Source of the DNA: Prochlorococcus marinus str. MIT 9302
GTDB lineage: Bacteria > Cyanobacteriota > Cyanobacteriia > PCC-6307 > Cyanobiaceae
Direction: 5' to 3'
DNA length: 64,000 bases
Assembly: GCF_000759975.1 (NCBI RefSeq)
Contig: NZ_JNAM01000005.1
Span: forward strand, 62,001-126,000
A program made the position numbers and the translations under genes. Below are positions 37,767 through 46,936 of the stretch, in pieces. The notes beneath the pieces are model-generated. The model saw nothing but the letters and a program-made list of their open reading frames with translations, did not search any database and was not told the origin of the DNA. The number at the start of each line of letters is the position of its first letter. The first letter of the stretch is position 1.

Positions 37767-38834
37767 ATGATGAAAAAAAAAATACCAGTTATAGTTGTTT
37801 CGGGATTTCTTGGCTCAGGTAAAACAACTTTTCTAAGATATTTATTAAAAGAGAGTAATAAAAAATTTGGTTTAATAATTAATGAATTTGGTGATGTTGG
37901 AATTGACGGTGATTTGATTAAAAGTTGTGATAAATGTGATGAATCTGAAGACGACTGCGTAATCGAATTAAACAATGGATGTTTATGTTGTACTGTTCAA
38001 GATGATTTTGTTCCATCAATAAAAGCTCTCCTAGAATTTAATCCTCCTATCGAATCAATAATTATCGAAACTAGTGGCTTGGCACTACCAATTCCCTTAA
38101 TTCAAGCACTTAACTGGCCTGAGATTAGGTCTTCCATCTACCTTGATGTTGTAGTTGGTATCGTTAATGGAGAATCAATGCTTAATGGATCACCAATTAA
38201 TGATTTAAATAAAATTACAAAACAATATAATGAAACAGATAAAATTGATCACAACGCCACTATAGATGAACTTTTTGAGGAGCAACTAGAAGTTTCTGAT
38301 ATCGTTTTAGTCTCTAGATCAGATATCTTAAATGATGATCAGTTTGACGTTGTAAAAAATAAAATTCAAGGAAGTCTAAACTCATCTACACCAGTCCTTA
38401 AATCCAAGAATGGCAAAATTGATTTAAATTATCTATTTGATTTTAATTTTAAAAAAGAGACTTATAAAGAATTTTTAACTGAAGAACATGACCATAATCA
38501 TGTTGAGCTTGTATCAGATTCATTTAAATTAAATTATTTCCTTGAAAAAAATGACTTTGAAAAGGAGATGTCAGAAATCTTGGATGAATTAAACATTCTT
38601 CGAATAAAAGGACGTATTTGGATACCAAACAAATCATTGCCTTTACAAATACAAATTGTTGGAAAGAAAATTAATACTTGGTTTGAAGAAGCTCCAGATA
38701 ATTGTTGGAGACCAAATGATAATGCTGGGATTGAATTAGTAATAATTTCCTTTGATGAAAAATCTATAAAAACTTTCAATAGAAAAATTAAAGAGAAATT
38801 TAAGATTTTAAGTGACCCAAAAATAGCAATTTGA
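37767..38834 (+). CDS. CobW/COG0523-family GTPase, putative metal chaperone
   Basis: This 355-residue GTPase has Walker A GFLGSGKT at 13-20, the family metal motif GCLCC at 71-75 (C-x-C-C), Walker B region ETSGLALP, and SRSDIL as the guanine-binding site. Extra cysteines Cys54, Cys57 and Cys64 lie in an acidic insert before the C-x-C-C motif. A His-rich loop (EEHDHNHVE) is near residue 240. COG0523 proteins deliver zinc or other metals to client enzymes, or act in cobalamin synthesis (CobW). The extra metal-like ligands suggest zinc or cobalt handling. No adjacent Zur box was recognised. The C-terminal CobW domain is present. Confidence 0.9.
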   Translation: MMKKKIPVIVVSGFLGSGKTTFLRYLLKESNKKFGLIINEFGDVGIDGDLIKSCDKCDESEDDCVIELNNGCLCCTVQDDFVPSIKALLEFNPPIESIIIETSGLALPIPLIQALNWPEIRSSIYLDVVVGIVNGESMLNGSPINDLNKITKQYNETDKIDHNATIDELFEEQLEVSDIVLVSRSDILNDDQFDVVKNKIQGSLNSSTPVLKSKNGKIDLNYLFDFNFKKETYKEFLTEEHDHNHVELVSDSFKLNYFLEKNDFEKEMSEILDELNILRIKGRIWIPNKSLPLQIQIVGKKINTWFEEAPDNCWRPNDNAGIELVIISFDEKSIKTFNRKIKEKFKILSDPKIAI

Positions 38835-38880
38835 TTTTATAGTTAGCTGCCGGGATACTTACTACAGTAAACAGTCCAAG

Positions 38881-39045
38881 ATGGAAAATCCAAAAATCGC
38901 TTTAAAACAAATAATCTCTGACGACGTTACATCAATTGATAAAATAAAATGTTCAAAATGTGGAGGGGCAGGAAATTTTAAAACACATGAAAATTCAAGA
39001 AGAACTTGCTTAGTTTGTGTTGGTAGAGGCTACATAAACATTTAA
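38881..39045 (+). CDS. Small zinc-finger protein with two DnaJ-type CxxCxGxG motifs (54 aa)
   Basis: An ATG at 38881 opens a 54-codon frame with two motifs of the DnaJ cysteine-rich type: CSKCGGAG at about 24-31 and CLVCVGRG at about 43-50. Two such motifs can bind one zinc ion and form half of a DnaJ zinc finger, as in plant BSD2/LQY-like proteins that help Rubisco or photosystem II assembly. The first 22 residues (MENPKIALKQIISDDVTSID) have no recognised domain. It follows the CobW GTPase by 46 bp, which is suggestive for a metal-related role. Coding potential is supported by the intact double motif. Confidence 0.75.
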   Translation: MENPKIALKQIISDDVTSIDKIKCSKCGGAGNFKTHENSRRTCLVCVGRGYINI

Positions 39046-39142
39046 TAACTCAGAAAACCTTAAGGTAAAAATATTTGTTTATTAATCAATAGTACTTTTT
39101 ATTAAAATTTAAACTAATCTTCTAGTAGAAATTAATTTTTAA

Positions 39143-39397
39143 TTGGACCAATTTGCAGTAAAAGTTTTTGTAAGACTAAGACCTTCAGTTTTAGATCCAG
39201 CAGGGGAAGCTACCAAATCTGCTTCTATAAAACTTGGAGCCGAGGGAATAAAATCATTACGTATAGGAAAAATGATTGAGGTAAAAATAGAAGGTAATGG
39301 TGAAAACGAAGTAAGAGAAAAAATTGATTTATTGTGTGATAGGTTATTCGCAAATACTGTTATTGAAGATTATGAGTATTCACTAGAAAAATTATAA
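39143..39397 (+). CDS. purS: Phosphoribosylformylglycinamidine synthase subunit PurS
   Basis: PurS is the small scaffold subunit of the three-part FGAM synthase (PurS, PurQ, PurL) of purine synthesis. It has 84 residues, starting at a TTG with [20 protein letters not shown], the family hallmark, and containing [11 protein letters not shown]. It ends directly before purQ with one base between stop and start. purL is not in the window. The 97-bp gap upstream holds no gene that I can see. Confidence 0.94.
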   Translation: MDQFAVKVFVRLRPSVLDPAGEATKSASIKLGAEGIKSLRIGKMIEVKIEGNGENEVREKIDLLCDRLFANTVIEDYEYSLEKL

Positions 39398-39398
39398 G

Positions 39399-40064
39399 AT
39401 GGATAATTTTACTGTAGGAGTTGTTGTCTTCCCTGGTTCTAATTGTGATCGTGATGTTTCATGGGCATTGGAAGGTTGTTTAGACATAAGAACAAAATAC
39501 TTGTGGCATGAGTTTTCAGATTTAAGTGATGTAGATGCAATAGTTTTACCTGGAGGATTTAGCTATGGTGATTATTTAAGATGCGGAGCAATTGCGAGAT
39601 TCTCTCCATTAATAAATGCCTTGGATGAGTTTGTTAAAAGCGGGAAAAGAGTTTTAGGAATTTGTAATGGGTTTCAAATTCTGACAGAATCAGGGTTTTT
39701 GCCTGGTGCTCTTGTTTCAAATAAAAATCTTAATTTTATCTGTGATGACGTTGAACTGGATATCGTTTCTTCAAAAGGAGGTTGGTTTAATAATAGAGAT
39801 GAAAAACAAACTATTAAGTTGCCAATAGCGCATGGGGAAGGAAGATATCATTGTGATTCTGATACTTTAAAAAAACTTGTAGATAATGAATTGATCGCTT
39901 TGAGATATAAAAATAATCCCAATGGTTCCTCATTCGATATCGCAGGCATAACTAATGAAAAGGGAAATGTTCTAGGTTTAATGCCTCATCCAGAGCGAGC
40001 ATGTGACGAGACAATTGGTGGAACTGATGGTCTCTTTACATTAAAATCATTAATATTGAAATAA
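39399..40064 (+). CDS. purQ: Phosphoribosylformylglycinamidine synthase subunit PurQ (glutaminase)
   Basis: PurQ hydrolyses glutamine to feed ammonia to PurL in the fourth step of purine synthesis. The 221-residue class I glutamine amidotransferase has the start [14 protein letters not shown] and [15 protein letters not shown]. The nucleophile Cys is in GICNGFQ, and the His-Glu pair is in the C-terminal part with [15 protein letters not shown] is also conserved. It forms an operon with purS and ends just before a strong bidirectional terminator shared with the convergent aldolase gene. Confidence 0.96.
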   Translation: MDNFTVGVVVFPGSNCDRDVSWALEGCLDIRTKYLWHEFSDLSDVDAIVLPGGFSYGDYLRCGAIARFSPLINALDEFVKSGKRVLGICNGFQILTESGFLPGALVSNKNLNFICDDVELDIVSSKGGWFNNRDEKQTIKLPIAHGEGRYHCDSDTLKKLVDNELIALRYKNNPNGSSFDIAGITNEKGNVLGLMPHPERACDETIGGTDGLFTLKSLILK

Positions 40065-40096
40065 AAAAAGACCCCCAATTTTGGAGGCCTTTTTTT
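40063..40096. terminator. Bidirectional Rho-independent terminator between purQ and the aldolase gene
   Basis: A run of seven A residues (40063-40069) precedes a stem of about twelve base pairs. The strands are G-A-CCCCC and GG-A-GG-CC with two mismatches around an AATTTT loop. A run of T residues follows at 40090-40096. The A-run and T-run make the element work on both strands, as expected between two convergent genes whose stops flank it. Confidence 0.85.
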
Positions 40097-40114
40097 ATTT
40101 AATTTGGGAAGAAA

Positions 40115-41188
40115 TTAAACAGTAGCTTTTACTTTTGGATCTAAATCACCTTTTGCGTAAAGATCAGCAAAATAATTAGTGCTGTTTTGCTTGATCTTAC
40201 TTGCTTGACCTTCGCACCAGAACTGCTTGTATCTATCAAGACAAACTTGCTTCATGTACTTTCTAGCAGGCTTGTTGAAATGTCTTGGGTCGAAGTTTGC
40301 CTTGTCAGCAAATGCTGCCTCTCTAACCGCGGCAGTGAATGCAAGTCTGTTATCGGTATCAATGTTAACTTTCCTGACTCCATTTCTTATTCCCTCTTGA
40401 ATTTCTTCAACAGGAACACCATATGTTTGAGGAATTTCACCACCATATTTGTTAATGATATCTAACCATTCCTGAGGCACTGAACTAGATCCATGCATTA
40501 CAAGATGGGTATTTGGAAGTGCTTTATGGATTTCAGCAATTCTGCTTATTGCAAGAACTTCTCCTGTAGGCTTCCTTGTGAATTTATATGCACCATGACT
40601 TGTACCTATGGCAATAGCTAAAGCATCAACTTTTGTTTTGGCAACAAAATCTGCAGCTTCTTCAGGATCAGTCAAAAGCATATCTGTAGAAAGTTCACCT
40701 TCAAATCCATGACCATCTTCTGCTTCACCTTTACCAGTCTCTAATGAACCTAAACAACCTAATTCTCCTTCAACACTAACTCCAACTGAATGAGCAAAAT
40801 CTACTACTTTTTTAGTAACTGCAACATTATATTCGTAACTTGCTGGTGTTTTTGCATCTGCCTCTAAGGAACCATCCATCATTACAGATGTAAAACCATT
40901 AATTGCTGCTGAATAACACGTTGATGGTTCGTTACCATGGTCTTGGTGCATTACAACTGGAATATTAGGATATGTTTCTGTTGCAGCAAGGATAAGATGA
41001 CGTAGGAAAATTTCTCCTGCATAACTTCTTGCCCCTCTTGAAGCTTGGAGGATTACAGGACTATCTGTTTCATATGCTGCTTCCATGATTGCTTGAACTT
41101 GCTCAAGATTATTAACATTGAAAGCTGGAATACCATAACCATTCTCAGCAGCGTGATCTAAAAGTAGTCTTAGTGGAACGAGGGCCAT
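40115..41188 (-). CDS. fbaA: Fructose-bisphosphate aldolase, class II
   Basis: This zinc enzyme joins dihydroxyacetone phosphate with glyceraldehyde 3-phosphate or erythrose 4-phosphate in the Calvin cycle and gluconeogenesis. The 357-residue protein has the class II pattern: [16 protein letters not shown] near the start and the metal site [28 protein letters not shown] and VMHGSSSVP follow, and [16 protein letters not shown] lies near the end. Length fits the cyanobacterial CbbA/FbaA form. It shares a bidirectional terminator with purQ. In this window rpe, glpX and prk serve the same cycle. Confidence 0.96.
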   Translation of the reverse strand: MALVPLRLLLDHAAENGYGIPAFNVNNLEQVQAIMEAAYETDSPVILQASRGARSYAGEIFLRHLILAATETYPNIPVVMHQDHGNEPSTCYSAAINGFTSVMMDGSLEADAKTPASYEYNVAVTKKVVDFAHSVGVSVEGELGCLGSLETGKGEAEDGHGFEGELSTDMLLTDPEEAADFVAKTKVDALAIAIGTSHGAYKFTRKPTGEVLAISRIAEIHKALPNTHLVMHGSSSVPQEWLDIINKYGGEIPQTYGVPVEEIQEGIRNGVRKVNIDTDNRLAFTAAVREAAFADKANFDPRHFNKPARKYMKQVCLDRYKQFWCEGQASKIKQNSTNYFADLYAKGDLDPKVKATV

Positions 41189-41280
41189 AATTAAAATAAG
41201 TTAGATGCTATACAAAGCACTTGTTTTCGCGAGTTTAGTACAAAGAGGGATCAAATGTCACGTAATTAGATATACAAAAT

Positions 41281-42378
41281 CTATATTTTTATATTTAATC
41301 CACTCTTCGAGGATTCTCTTATAGCTTCGCAAACTTTATGACTAGCAAGTCCTTCACATAAGCCTGGGATTACAGGTGTTCTATTAACTATACTCTCAGC
41401 CCATAAATTTTGAATTCTCAAAACTGGAGCTATCCTCCCATCAGTCCATGTTTTTTCAAAATTAAAACTTGAATCTGCAGTTAGGTTTAGTATTCTATTT
41501 TTGTTGTTTGAATATTTCAAATTAAAACCATGTACATAATCTTTTTGGTTTTCGCTTTTAAGAATAAGTGAACCTTTGCTTCCATATATTTCTAAACTAA
41601 ATCCTCTACCATTTTTAGAAATCGATGATAAAGATACCTGACATGGAATAAGATTTGAGCCGTAGTTTGATATTTCTATGTTGGCTAAACAAACATCTTC
41701 ACTCGAAACATCATTTAAATCAGATGAATTAGGTAAAGGTCTTTTTTTTATTGATGTTGCTAACTTGCCAGATACGTTTATTGATTCTCCAAAAAACCAA
41801 TTCAACATATCGAATGCATGAGTACCTAAGGCGCCAATAACTCCTCCACCTTTTTCTTCCAATGAATACCAATTCCAAGCTCTTTTTGGGTCGGATCTAC
41901 TGCCCATTAACCAATCTAATTTGACTAAATATATATCTCCTAATATATTTTCATCAATAAGCTTTTTTGTCTGGAGAAAGAGGGGTACTGCTCTATATTC
42001 AAAATCAACACATACGCTTAAATTATTAATCAAAGATATTCTCTGAAGCTCTTCAATTTCAGAGGAAGTTATTGAAACGGGTTTTTCTAGTAGCAAATGT
42101 TTATTGTTCTCAAGCGCCTTTTTCGCTAATTCAAATCTTGATTCAGGAGGGGTAGCAATAATAATTCCATCAATTTCAGAAGATTTAACTAAGTCTTCCC
42201 AATTATGAAAAAAATCTAATCCTGTTTCTTTTTCTAAAATCGATTTTTGCTTTTTCTCATAATGATAAATAGCTACAGGGGTTAAATAATCAGACTCTTT
42301 TAATGCCTCTAAATGAACTTTTTTTCCAAACCCTAGTCCAGCGATGGCTATTTTTAATTTTTTATTTTTAGTATTCAT
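41281..42378 (-). CDS. Gfo/Idh/MocA-family oxidoreductase
   Basis: This 365-residue dehydrogenase has an N-terminal NAD(P)-binding Rossmann start IAIAGLGFGKKVHLEAL and the family motif EKPVS at about residue 98. A C-terminal alpha/beta domain contains the conserved GGGVIGALGTHAFDML. Family members act on sugars, inositols or bile pigments (for example biliverdin reductase, which is distinct). The substrate cannot be told here. The nearest gene, a small secreted protein, ends 2 bp before its start, suggesting one transcript with accD upstream. Confidence 0.88.
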   Translation of the reverse strand: MNTKNKKLKIAIAGLGFGKKVHLEALKESDYLTPVAIYHYEKKQKSILEKETGLDFFHNWEDLVKSSEIDGIIIATPPESRFELAKKALENNKHLLLEKPVSITSSEIEELQRISLINNLSVCVDFEYRAVPLFLQTKKLIDENILGDIYLVKLDWLMGSRSDPKRAWNWYSLEEKGGGVIGALGTHAFDMLNWFFGESINVSGKLATSIKKRPLPNSSDLNDVSSEDVCLANIEISNYGSNLIPCQVSLSSISKNGRGFSLEIYGSKGSLILKSENQKDYVHGFNLKYSNNKNRILNLTADSSFNFEKTWTDGRIAPVLRIQNLWAESIVNRTPVIPGLCEGLASHKVCEAIRESSKSGLNIKI

Positions 42379-42380
42379 TC

Positions 42381-42773
42381 TTATCCATTAATAAAATCTG
42401 AACAACTATTTTCAATAACAACATCTAATAGTTCATCATTATTAGATGTTTGCCATTTTGAATTAAATTGAGGAATTCCATTTATAGAAGTATCTTTGAA
42501 CTTTTTTTCTTCGCAATTAATTCTCATTACATAAAGTGATAACTCTCCATCATCATCTGAATTAGTTGGATTTTTAAAGAACTTTGTTAGGACACTTATT
42601 TCACCATTTGGAAGTAGCTTGATACTTCCTTTATCAAGCCATTCTTTTCCATCATTATTCTCTTTTAGTAGAAGCCAATCAACATTTCCTATTGCATTTG
42701 AATAGGAAGCAAAATTTAAAATGAGAATTAAAAAAGTTAATGAAAAATAAAATAAATTAGAAATAATTTTCAT
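42381..42773 (-). CDS. Small secreted hypothetical protein
   Basis: This 130-residue protein starts at the ATG at 42773, just outside the accD stop codon; an upstream start would overlap accD by 20 bp. The N-terminus MKIISNLFYFSLTFLILIL is a clear signal peptide, with a likely cut after YSNA. The mature part includes DWLLLKENNDGKEWLDKGSI and two cysteines (Cys at about 86 and 123) that could form a disulfide. I do not recognise a named domain, though the pattern of a short exported beta-rich protein is seen in other cyanobacteria. It lies in a tight row with accD and the Gfo/Idh/MocA gene. Confidence 0.75.
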   Translation of the reverse strand: MKIISNLFYFSLTFLILILNFASYSNAIGNVDWLLLKENNDGKEWLDKGSIKLLPNGEISVLTKFFKNPTNSDDDGELSLYVMRINCEEKKFKDTSINGIPQFNSKWQTSNNDELLDVVIENSCSDFING

Positions 42774-42774
42774 T

Positions 42775-43656
42775 TTATATTTTTGCTTCTGCAAGTTCTT
42801 TTACACCGTGAATCTTTAAAATTTTGGTCAAAGTATCTTTGAGATCTTTCCTTTTCACTATTACATCAACAAAACCATGCTCGAGAAGATATTCAGCTGT
42901 TTGAAAATTATCTGGTAGTTTTTCTCGCAATGTTTGTTCAATTACCCTTCTTCCCGCAAATCCAATAAGAGCTTTAGGTTCCGCCAAAATCAAATCACCT
43001 AACATCGCAAAGCTGGCTGTTACCCCTCCAGTGGTTGGATGAGTCAATAAAGGCATATATAGAAGATTTTTTTCTTTATGTTTTTTTAGTGCACCAGATA
43101 TTTTTGCCATTTGCATGAGACTTAACATGCCTTCTTGCATTCTTGCTCCACCTGAAGCGCAAACTATAAGAATTGGGTAATTTTCTTTAGTTGCCCTCTC
43201 AATTATCCGTGTGATTTTTTCCCCAACTACTGATCCCATGGATCCTCCCATAAATCTAAAATCCATAACAGCTAATGCTAAAGGTATTGAATTTACCGAA
43301 CAGAAACCTGTTATGACACCATCTCTTAAACCTGTACCTGCTTGACTTTCTTTAATTCGATCAGCATATGACCTTCTATCTTTGAAACCTAAAGGATCTG
43401 TAGGACTTAGTGAACTGTCAAACTCTTTGAATGAATTTTTATCAGCAATTATATTTATCCTTTCATCACTATTAATCCTATTGTGATGTCCACAATTACT
43501 ACAAACATTCAAATTTGAAATTAGGTCTTTTCTATATGCTACTTGCGAGCATTCTGAACATTTAACCCACAAACCATCTGCTTCGTCAGTATCTTGCGAA
43601 ACTTTTCCAACAAATTGATCTTTGCGCCTTGCGGCAAACCAGTCGATTAATGACAC
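42775..43656 (-). CDS. accD: Acetyl-CoA carboxylase carboxyltransferase subunit beta
   Basis: AccD is the zinc-containing half of the carboxyltransferase that makes malonyl-CoA, the first step of fatty-acid synthesis. The 293-residue protein has a four-Cys zinc ribbon, [12 protein letters not shown] and [11 protein letters not shown]. The crotonase-like core has [32 protein letters not shown] and [12 protein letters not shown]. Length is normal. The upstream 139 bp, to the stop of prk, contain no other gene that I can see. The accA partner is not in the window. Confidence 0.96.
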   Translation of the reverse strand: MSLIDWFAARRKDQFVGKVSQDTDEADGLWVKCSECSQVAYRKDLISNLNVCSNCGHHNRINSDERINIIADKNSFKEFDSSLSPTDPLGFKDRRSYADRIKESQAGTGLRDGVITGFCSVNSIPLALAVMDFRFMGGSMGSVVGEKITRIIERATKENYPILIVCASGGARMQEGMLSLMQMAKISGALKKHKEKNLLYMPLLTHPTTGGVTASFAMLGDLILAEPKALIGFAGRRVIEQTLREKLPDNFQTAEYLLEHGFVDVIVKRKDLKDTLTKILKIHGVKELAEAKI

Positions 43657-43795
43657 AACATTACTTTTTTTTCTATTTAAATCTAACTAAGGTACTTTTA
43701 TCAAGAAAGATATATAAAAATTTGAGATTTTGTAGATTATATACTTCGTAAAGTTTACAAAAAATAGAATTATTCGAGTTGATATCGAATATTAA

Positions 43796-44695
43796 TTATC
43801 CTTTATTTTTCTCCTCAATCATTTTATGAATTATTGGAGTGAGAATAAGTTCCATTGCGAAACCCATTTTCCCACCATTAACTACAATACTGGTTGGACT
43901 TGACATAAATGAATCGTGAATCATTCCTAGCAAGTATTGGAAATCAATTCCCCATTTTTCTCGTGCCCCTTTTCTGAAATGTATTATCACAAAGCTCTCA
44001 TCAGGAGTTGGAATGTTTCTGCATATGAAAGGGTTGGAAGTGTCAATTGTAGGAATTCTCTGGAAATTAATATCAGTTTTACTAAATTGTGGACAAATGT
44101 GATTTATATAATCAGGCATTCTTCTCAAGATGGTATCCACAATGGTTTCAGCTGAGTAACCTCTTTCTGCATTATCTCTATGGATTTTCTGAATCCATTC
44201 TAAATTTGTTATTGGGACAACGCCAACAAGTAAATCAGCATAAGATGCGACATTGTATCCTTCACCTTCTACACCGCCATGTAAACCTTCATAAAAAAGT
44301 ACGTCTGTTCCTTCAGGAATATCTTCCCATGGAGTAAATTGCCCTGGTTCTAAGGATGTCCCAAGTCTTGTATTATGTTCTTCGGCTTCCTCAGGACTAT
44401 GTAGATAATATCTTTTCTTTCCTCCTCCAGTTTCACCATAGATTTTAAAAAGTTCTTCTAGCTTGTCAAAAAGATTAGCCTCTGGACCAAAGTGAGAAAA
44501 ATTTTCACCTTTTGATAGAGCTTCTGCCATGGCTTTTTTCATAGGCATCCTTTCAAACCTGTGATAACTATCTCCTTCTACAACTGCGGGAACAATATCT
44601 TCTCTGGCAAAAATATGCTCGAAGGCTCTTTTAACTGTACTTGTTCCTGCTCCTGAAGATCCTGTTACAGCAACTACTGGATGACGTTTTGACAT
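43796..44695 (-). CDS. prk: Phosphoribulokinase, class I (proteobacterial type)
   Basis: PRK phosphorylates ribulose 5-phosphate to ribulose 1,5-bisphosphate, the Rubisco substrate. This 299-residue protein has a P-loop GSSGAGTS at 12-19, then GDSYHRFER. FYEGLHGGVE, PITNLEWIQKIHRD, FSKTDINFQRIPTIDTSNPF and a C-terminal MELILTPIIHKM follow. These match the class I enzyme of purple bacteria such as Rhodobacter, not the class II PRK of beta-cyanobacteria and plants. The regulatory N-terminal cysteine pair of the class II enzyme is absent; only Cys in HICPQF and FICRN are present. Control by CP12 or thioredoxin through that pair therefore cannot occur as described for class II. Confidence 0.93.
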   Translation of the reverse strand: MSKRHPVVAVTGSSGAGTSTVKRAFEHIFAREDIVPAVVEGDSYHRFERMPMKKAMAEALSKGENFSHFGPEANLFDKLEELFKIYGETGGGKKRYYLHSPEEAEEHNTRLGTSLEPGQFTPWEDIPEGTDVLFYEGLHGGVEGEGYNVASYADLLVGVVPITNLEWIQKIHRDNAERGYSAETIVDTILRRMPDYINHICPQFSKTDINFQRIPTIDTSNPFICRNIPTPDESFVIIHFRKGAREKWGIDFQYLLGMIHDSFMSSPTSIVVNGGKMGFAMELILTPIIHKMIEEKNKG

Positions 44696-44782
44696 TTTTT
44701 AAAAACAATATTTAATGATTCTGACAGGTCATATGCCAACTTTATGTTTAACTTAAAAATATTTTTTTATTTATTCATTTTT

Positions 44783-45856
44783 TTAAATTTCATCTAAAAT
44801 TTTTTTGCCCATTTCACTACATGTTAATACTTCCGAAGACCTATCAGCTAAATCTGCTGTTCTAAATCCTTTTGATAAAACTTTATCAACAGCATTTTCT
44901 AAATTTTCTGCGGCTTCTTCTTCGTTTAATCCAATCTTCAACATCATTGATGCGGATAAAAGCATTGCAATAGGATTAGCTATGTTTTTACCCGCTATAT
45001 CGGGAGCCGAACCATGAACAGGTTCAAAAACTCCTGGTCCATTATTATTTAGTGATGCAGATGGAAGCATACCAATAGAACCAGTTAACATTGCGGCTAA
45101 ATCGCTTAATATATCACCAAATAAATTACTAGTTAAAATCACATCGAATTGACTAGGATCTCTAACTAATTGCATTGCTGCATTATCAACGTACATATTG
45201 CTTAAAGATATATTTTTATCTTTTGACGTAAAATTTAAAACTGTATCTCTCCATAATTGACTAACTTCCAGAACGTTTGATTTGTCAACAGAACATATTT
45301 TCTTATTTCTTTGGTTAGCAATTTTTATTGCTATTTCAGTTATTCTTTCTATTTCTGCAGAATCATAAACCATCGTGTTGAAAGCTTTTGGGATTTTTGT
45401 GTTTGTTATATGACCTCTTGGGTTTCCAAAATAAATACCGCCTATTAATTCTCTTACAACTATAAGATCAACATTCTCAACGATTTCTTGTTTTAATGTA
45501 CTCGAATCTATAAGAGATTTTCTTATTTTTACAGGCCTTATATTTGCGAAAAGGTTTAGTGCAGATCTTAACTTAAGTAACCCACTCTCTGGTCTTAATT
45601 CTCTTGCAAGAGAGTCATATTTAATATCTCCAACACATGCTAAGAGTACCGCATCACTTTTCTTGCATTGATTTAGTGTTTCATCTGGGGCGGGATTACC
45701 ATATTTTTCAAAAGCTATGCCTCCAAATAATTTTTCAATAATCTCGATATCGAAATTATAGTTTTTTGAAAGCTTTTTTAAAACTAATTTTGAAACTTCT
45801 GAAATCTCTGGTCCAATTCCGTCACCTGACAATAAAACAATCTTATATTTCTTCAT
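44783..45856 (-). CDS. leuB: 3-isopropylmalate dehydrogenase
   Basis: LeuB oxidises and decarboxylates 3-isopropylmalate in leucine synthesis. The 357-residue protein has VVLLSGDGIGPEISEV, LRPESGLLKLRSALNLFANI, VVRELIGGIYFG, the metal site region in NLFGDILSDLAAM and FEPVHGSAPDIAGKN. Length is normal. The 87-bp gap to prk includes TGACAGGTCA (44722-44731), a short imperfect palindrome of unknown meaning. ilvD in this window serves the same branched-chain amino-acid family. Confidence 0.96.
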   Translation of the reverse strand: MKKYKIVLLSGDGIGPEISEVSKLVLKKLSKNYNFDIEIIEKLFGGIAFEKYGNPAPDETLNQCKKSDAVLLACVGDIKYDSLARELRPESGLLKLRSALNLFANIRPVKIRKSLIDSSTLKQEIVENVDLIVVRELIGGIYFGNPRGHITNTKIPKAFNTMVYDSAEIERITEIAIKIANQRNKKICSVDKSNVLEVSQLWRDTVLNFTSKDKNISLSNMYVDNAAMQLVRDPSQFDVILTSNLFGDILSDLAAMLTGSIGMLPSASLNNNGPGVFEPVHGSAPDIAGKNIANPIAMLLSASMMLKIGLNEEEAAENLENAVDKVLSKGFRTADLADRSSEVLTCSEMGKKILDEI

Positions 45857-45884
45857 TTAAATTTTTGTTTAATAGAACAATAAA

Positions 45885-46919
45885 TTATTGATTGTCTAAT
45901 TGTCTAAGTTTTTTTGCTAATTCTGGTAATTTTTTAAAAATACTTGAACTCCTAAGCCAGGATTTATTATTCATTGCAGGGAAACCACTAATTACCTTGC
46001 CTTCATCTATGTCACAATGGATTCCACATTTTGAACTCGCTATCACGTTATTTCCAACTTTTACTCTATTATTGACTCCTACTTGCCCTGCCAAAATAAC
46101 TCCATCTCCAATTATTGCTCCTCCAGCGATCCCAACTTGAGCAGCAAATGCGCAATTCTTCCCAACTTTCACTCCATGACCTATTTGGACTAAATTATCC
46201 AACTTTGTTCCCTCATCAATAAAGGTAGATCCCACTGCGGGCCTATCAACACAACAATTCGTACCAATTTCTACAAAACTCATTATTTTTACACCACCTT
46301 TTTGAGGCATCTTTACCCATTTGCCATTTTGTGGAATAAAACCAAATCCCTCTGATCCAATAACAGTATTTGAGTTAATTACACAATTATTTTTAAGAGT
46401 GGTGTTTTCGTAAATTACACAATTTGGATGAATTATATTATTATCTCCTATCCGAACATTTCCTAAAATTGATGATCCTGTAAGAATACGATTATTGTCA
46501 CCAATTAAAGTGTTTTCACCAATGTAGACATTAGGTCCAATATGGCAATCTGATCCAATTATTGCTGTTTTATCAATAACGGCTGAAGAGTGAATTCCTG
46601 GTTTAAAGTTGAGAGTTTTATATAAAAAATTCAATACTTCTGCAAATGCAATTCTTGGATTTTTAACAGTTATGATGGAAATTTTTAGTTTCTTTAGAGA
46701 TCTAATAATCTCATTATTGTTGGAAGTTATTATTGCTGATGCTCTTGTTTGATCTAATTTTTCTTTAAGGATATTGTTTTCTTCTAAAAAAGATATTTGA
46801 TGATTATCTGCTTCATCTAAAGAGGCCGCATCCTCTATATCTAAATCTTTAACAATATTGGCACTAATAAAATTTGAATTTCCTTTTTTAAGGAGATCAA
46901 CTAATTCACTTAAAAGCAT
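45885..46919 (-). CDS. lpxD: UDP-3-O-(3-hydroxyacyl)glucosamine N-acyltransferase
   Basis: LpxD adds the second acyl chain in lipid A synthesis. The 344-residue protein has an N-terminal uridine-binding domain (about 1-100), then a left-handed beta-helix of hexapeptide repeats such as SAVIDKTAIIGSDCHIGPNV. The catalytic-His region is VQIGHGVKVGKNC (His about 246), and there is a C-terminal helix. The presence of lpxD and lptB shows that the organism makes and exports lipid A-based LPS. It starts 18 bp from proB's end and is followed by leuB after 28 bp. Confidence 0.94.
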   Translation of the reverse strand: MLLSELVDLLKKGNSNFISANIVKDLDIEDAASLDEADNHQISFLEENNILKEKLDQTRASAIITSNNNEIIRSLKKLKISIITVKNPRIAFAEVLNFLYKTLNFKPGIHSSAVIDKTAIIGSDCHIGPNVYIGENTLIGDNNRILTGSSILGNVRIGDNNIIHPNCVIYENTTLKNNCVINSNTVIGSEGFGFIPQNGKWVKMPQKGGVKIMSFVEIGTNCCVDRPAVGSTFIDEGTKLDNLVQIGHGVKVGKNCAFAAQVGIAGGAIIGDGVILAGQVGVNNRVKVGNNVIASSKCGIHCDIDEGKVISGFPAMNNKSWLRSSSIFKKLPELAKKLRQLDNQ

Positions 46920-46936
46920 TTGTCAGTTTTAATTTT

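Noticed and set aside
43937-44337. Plus-strand frames opposite prk
   Set aside because: Reverse-frame shadows of a conserved enzyme; His/Leu/Gln-rich composition with no motif.
44722-44731. TGACAGGTCA as a LysR-type operator for prk
   Set aside because: A single 10-base imperfect palindrome occurs by chance and lacks the T-N11-A context in a clear form.
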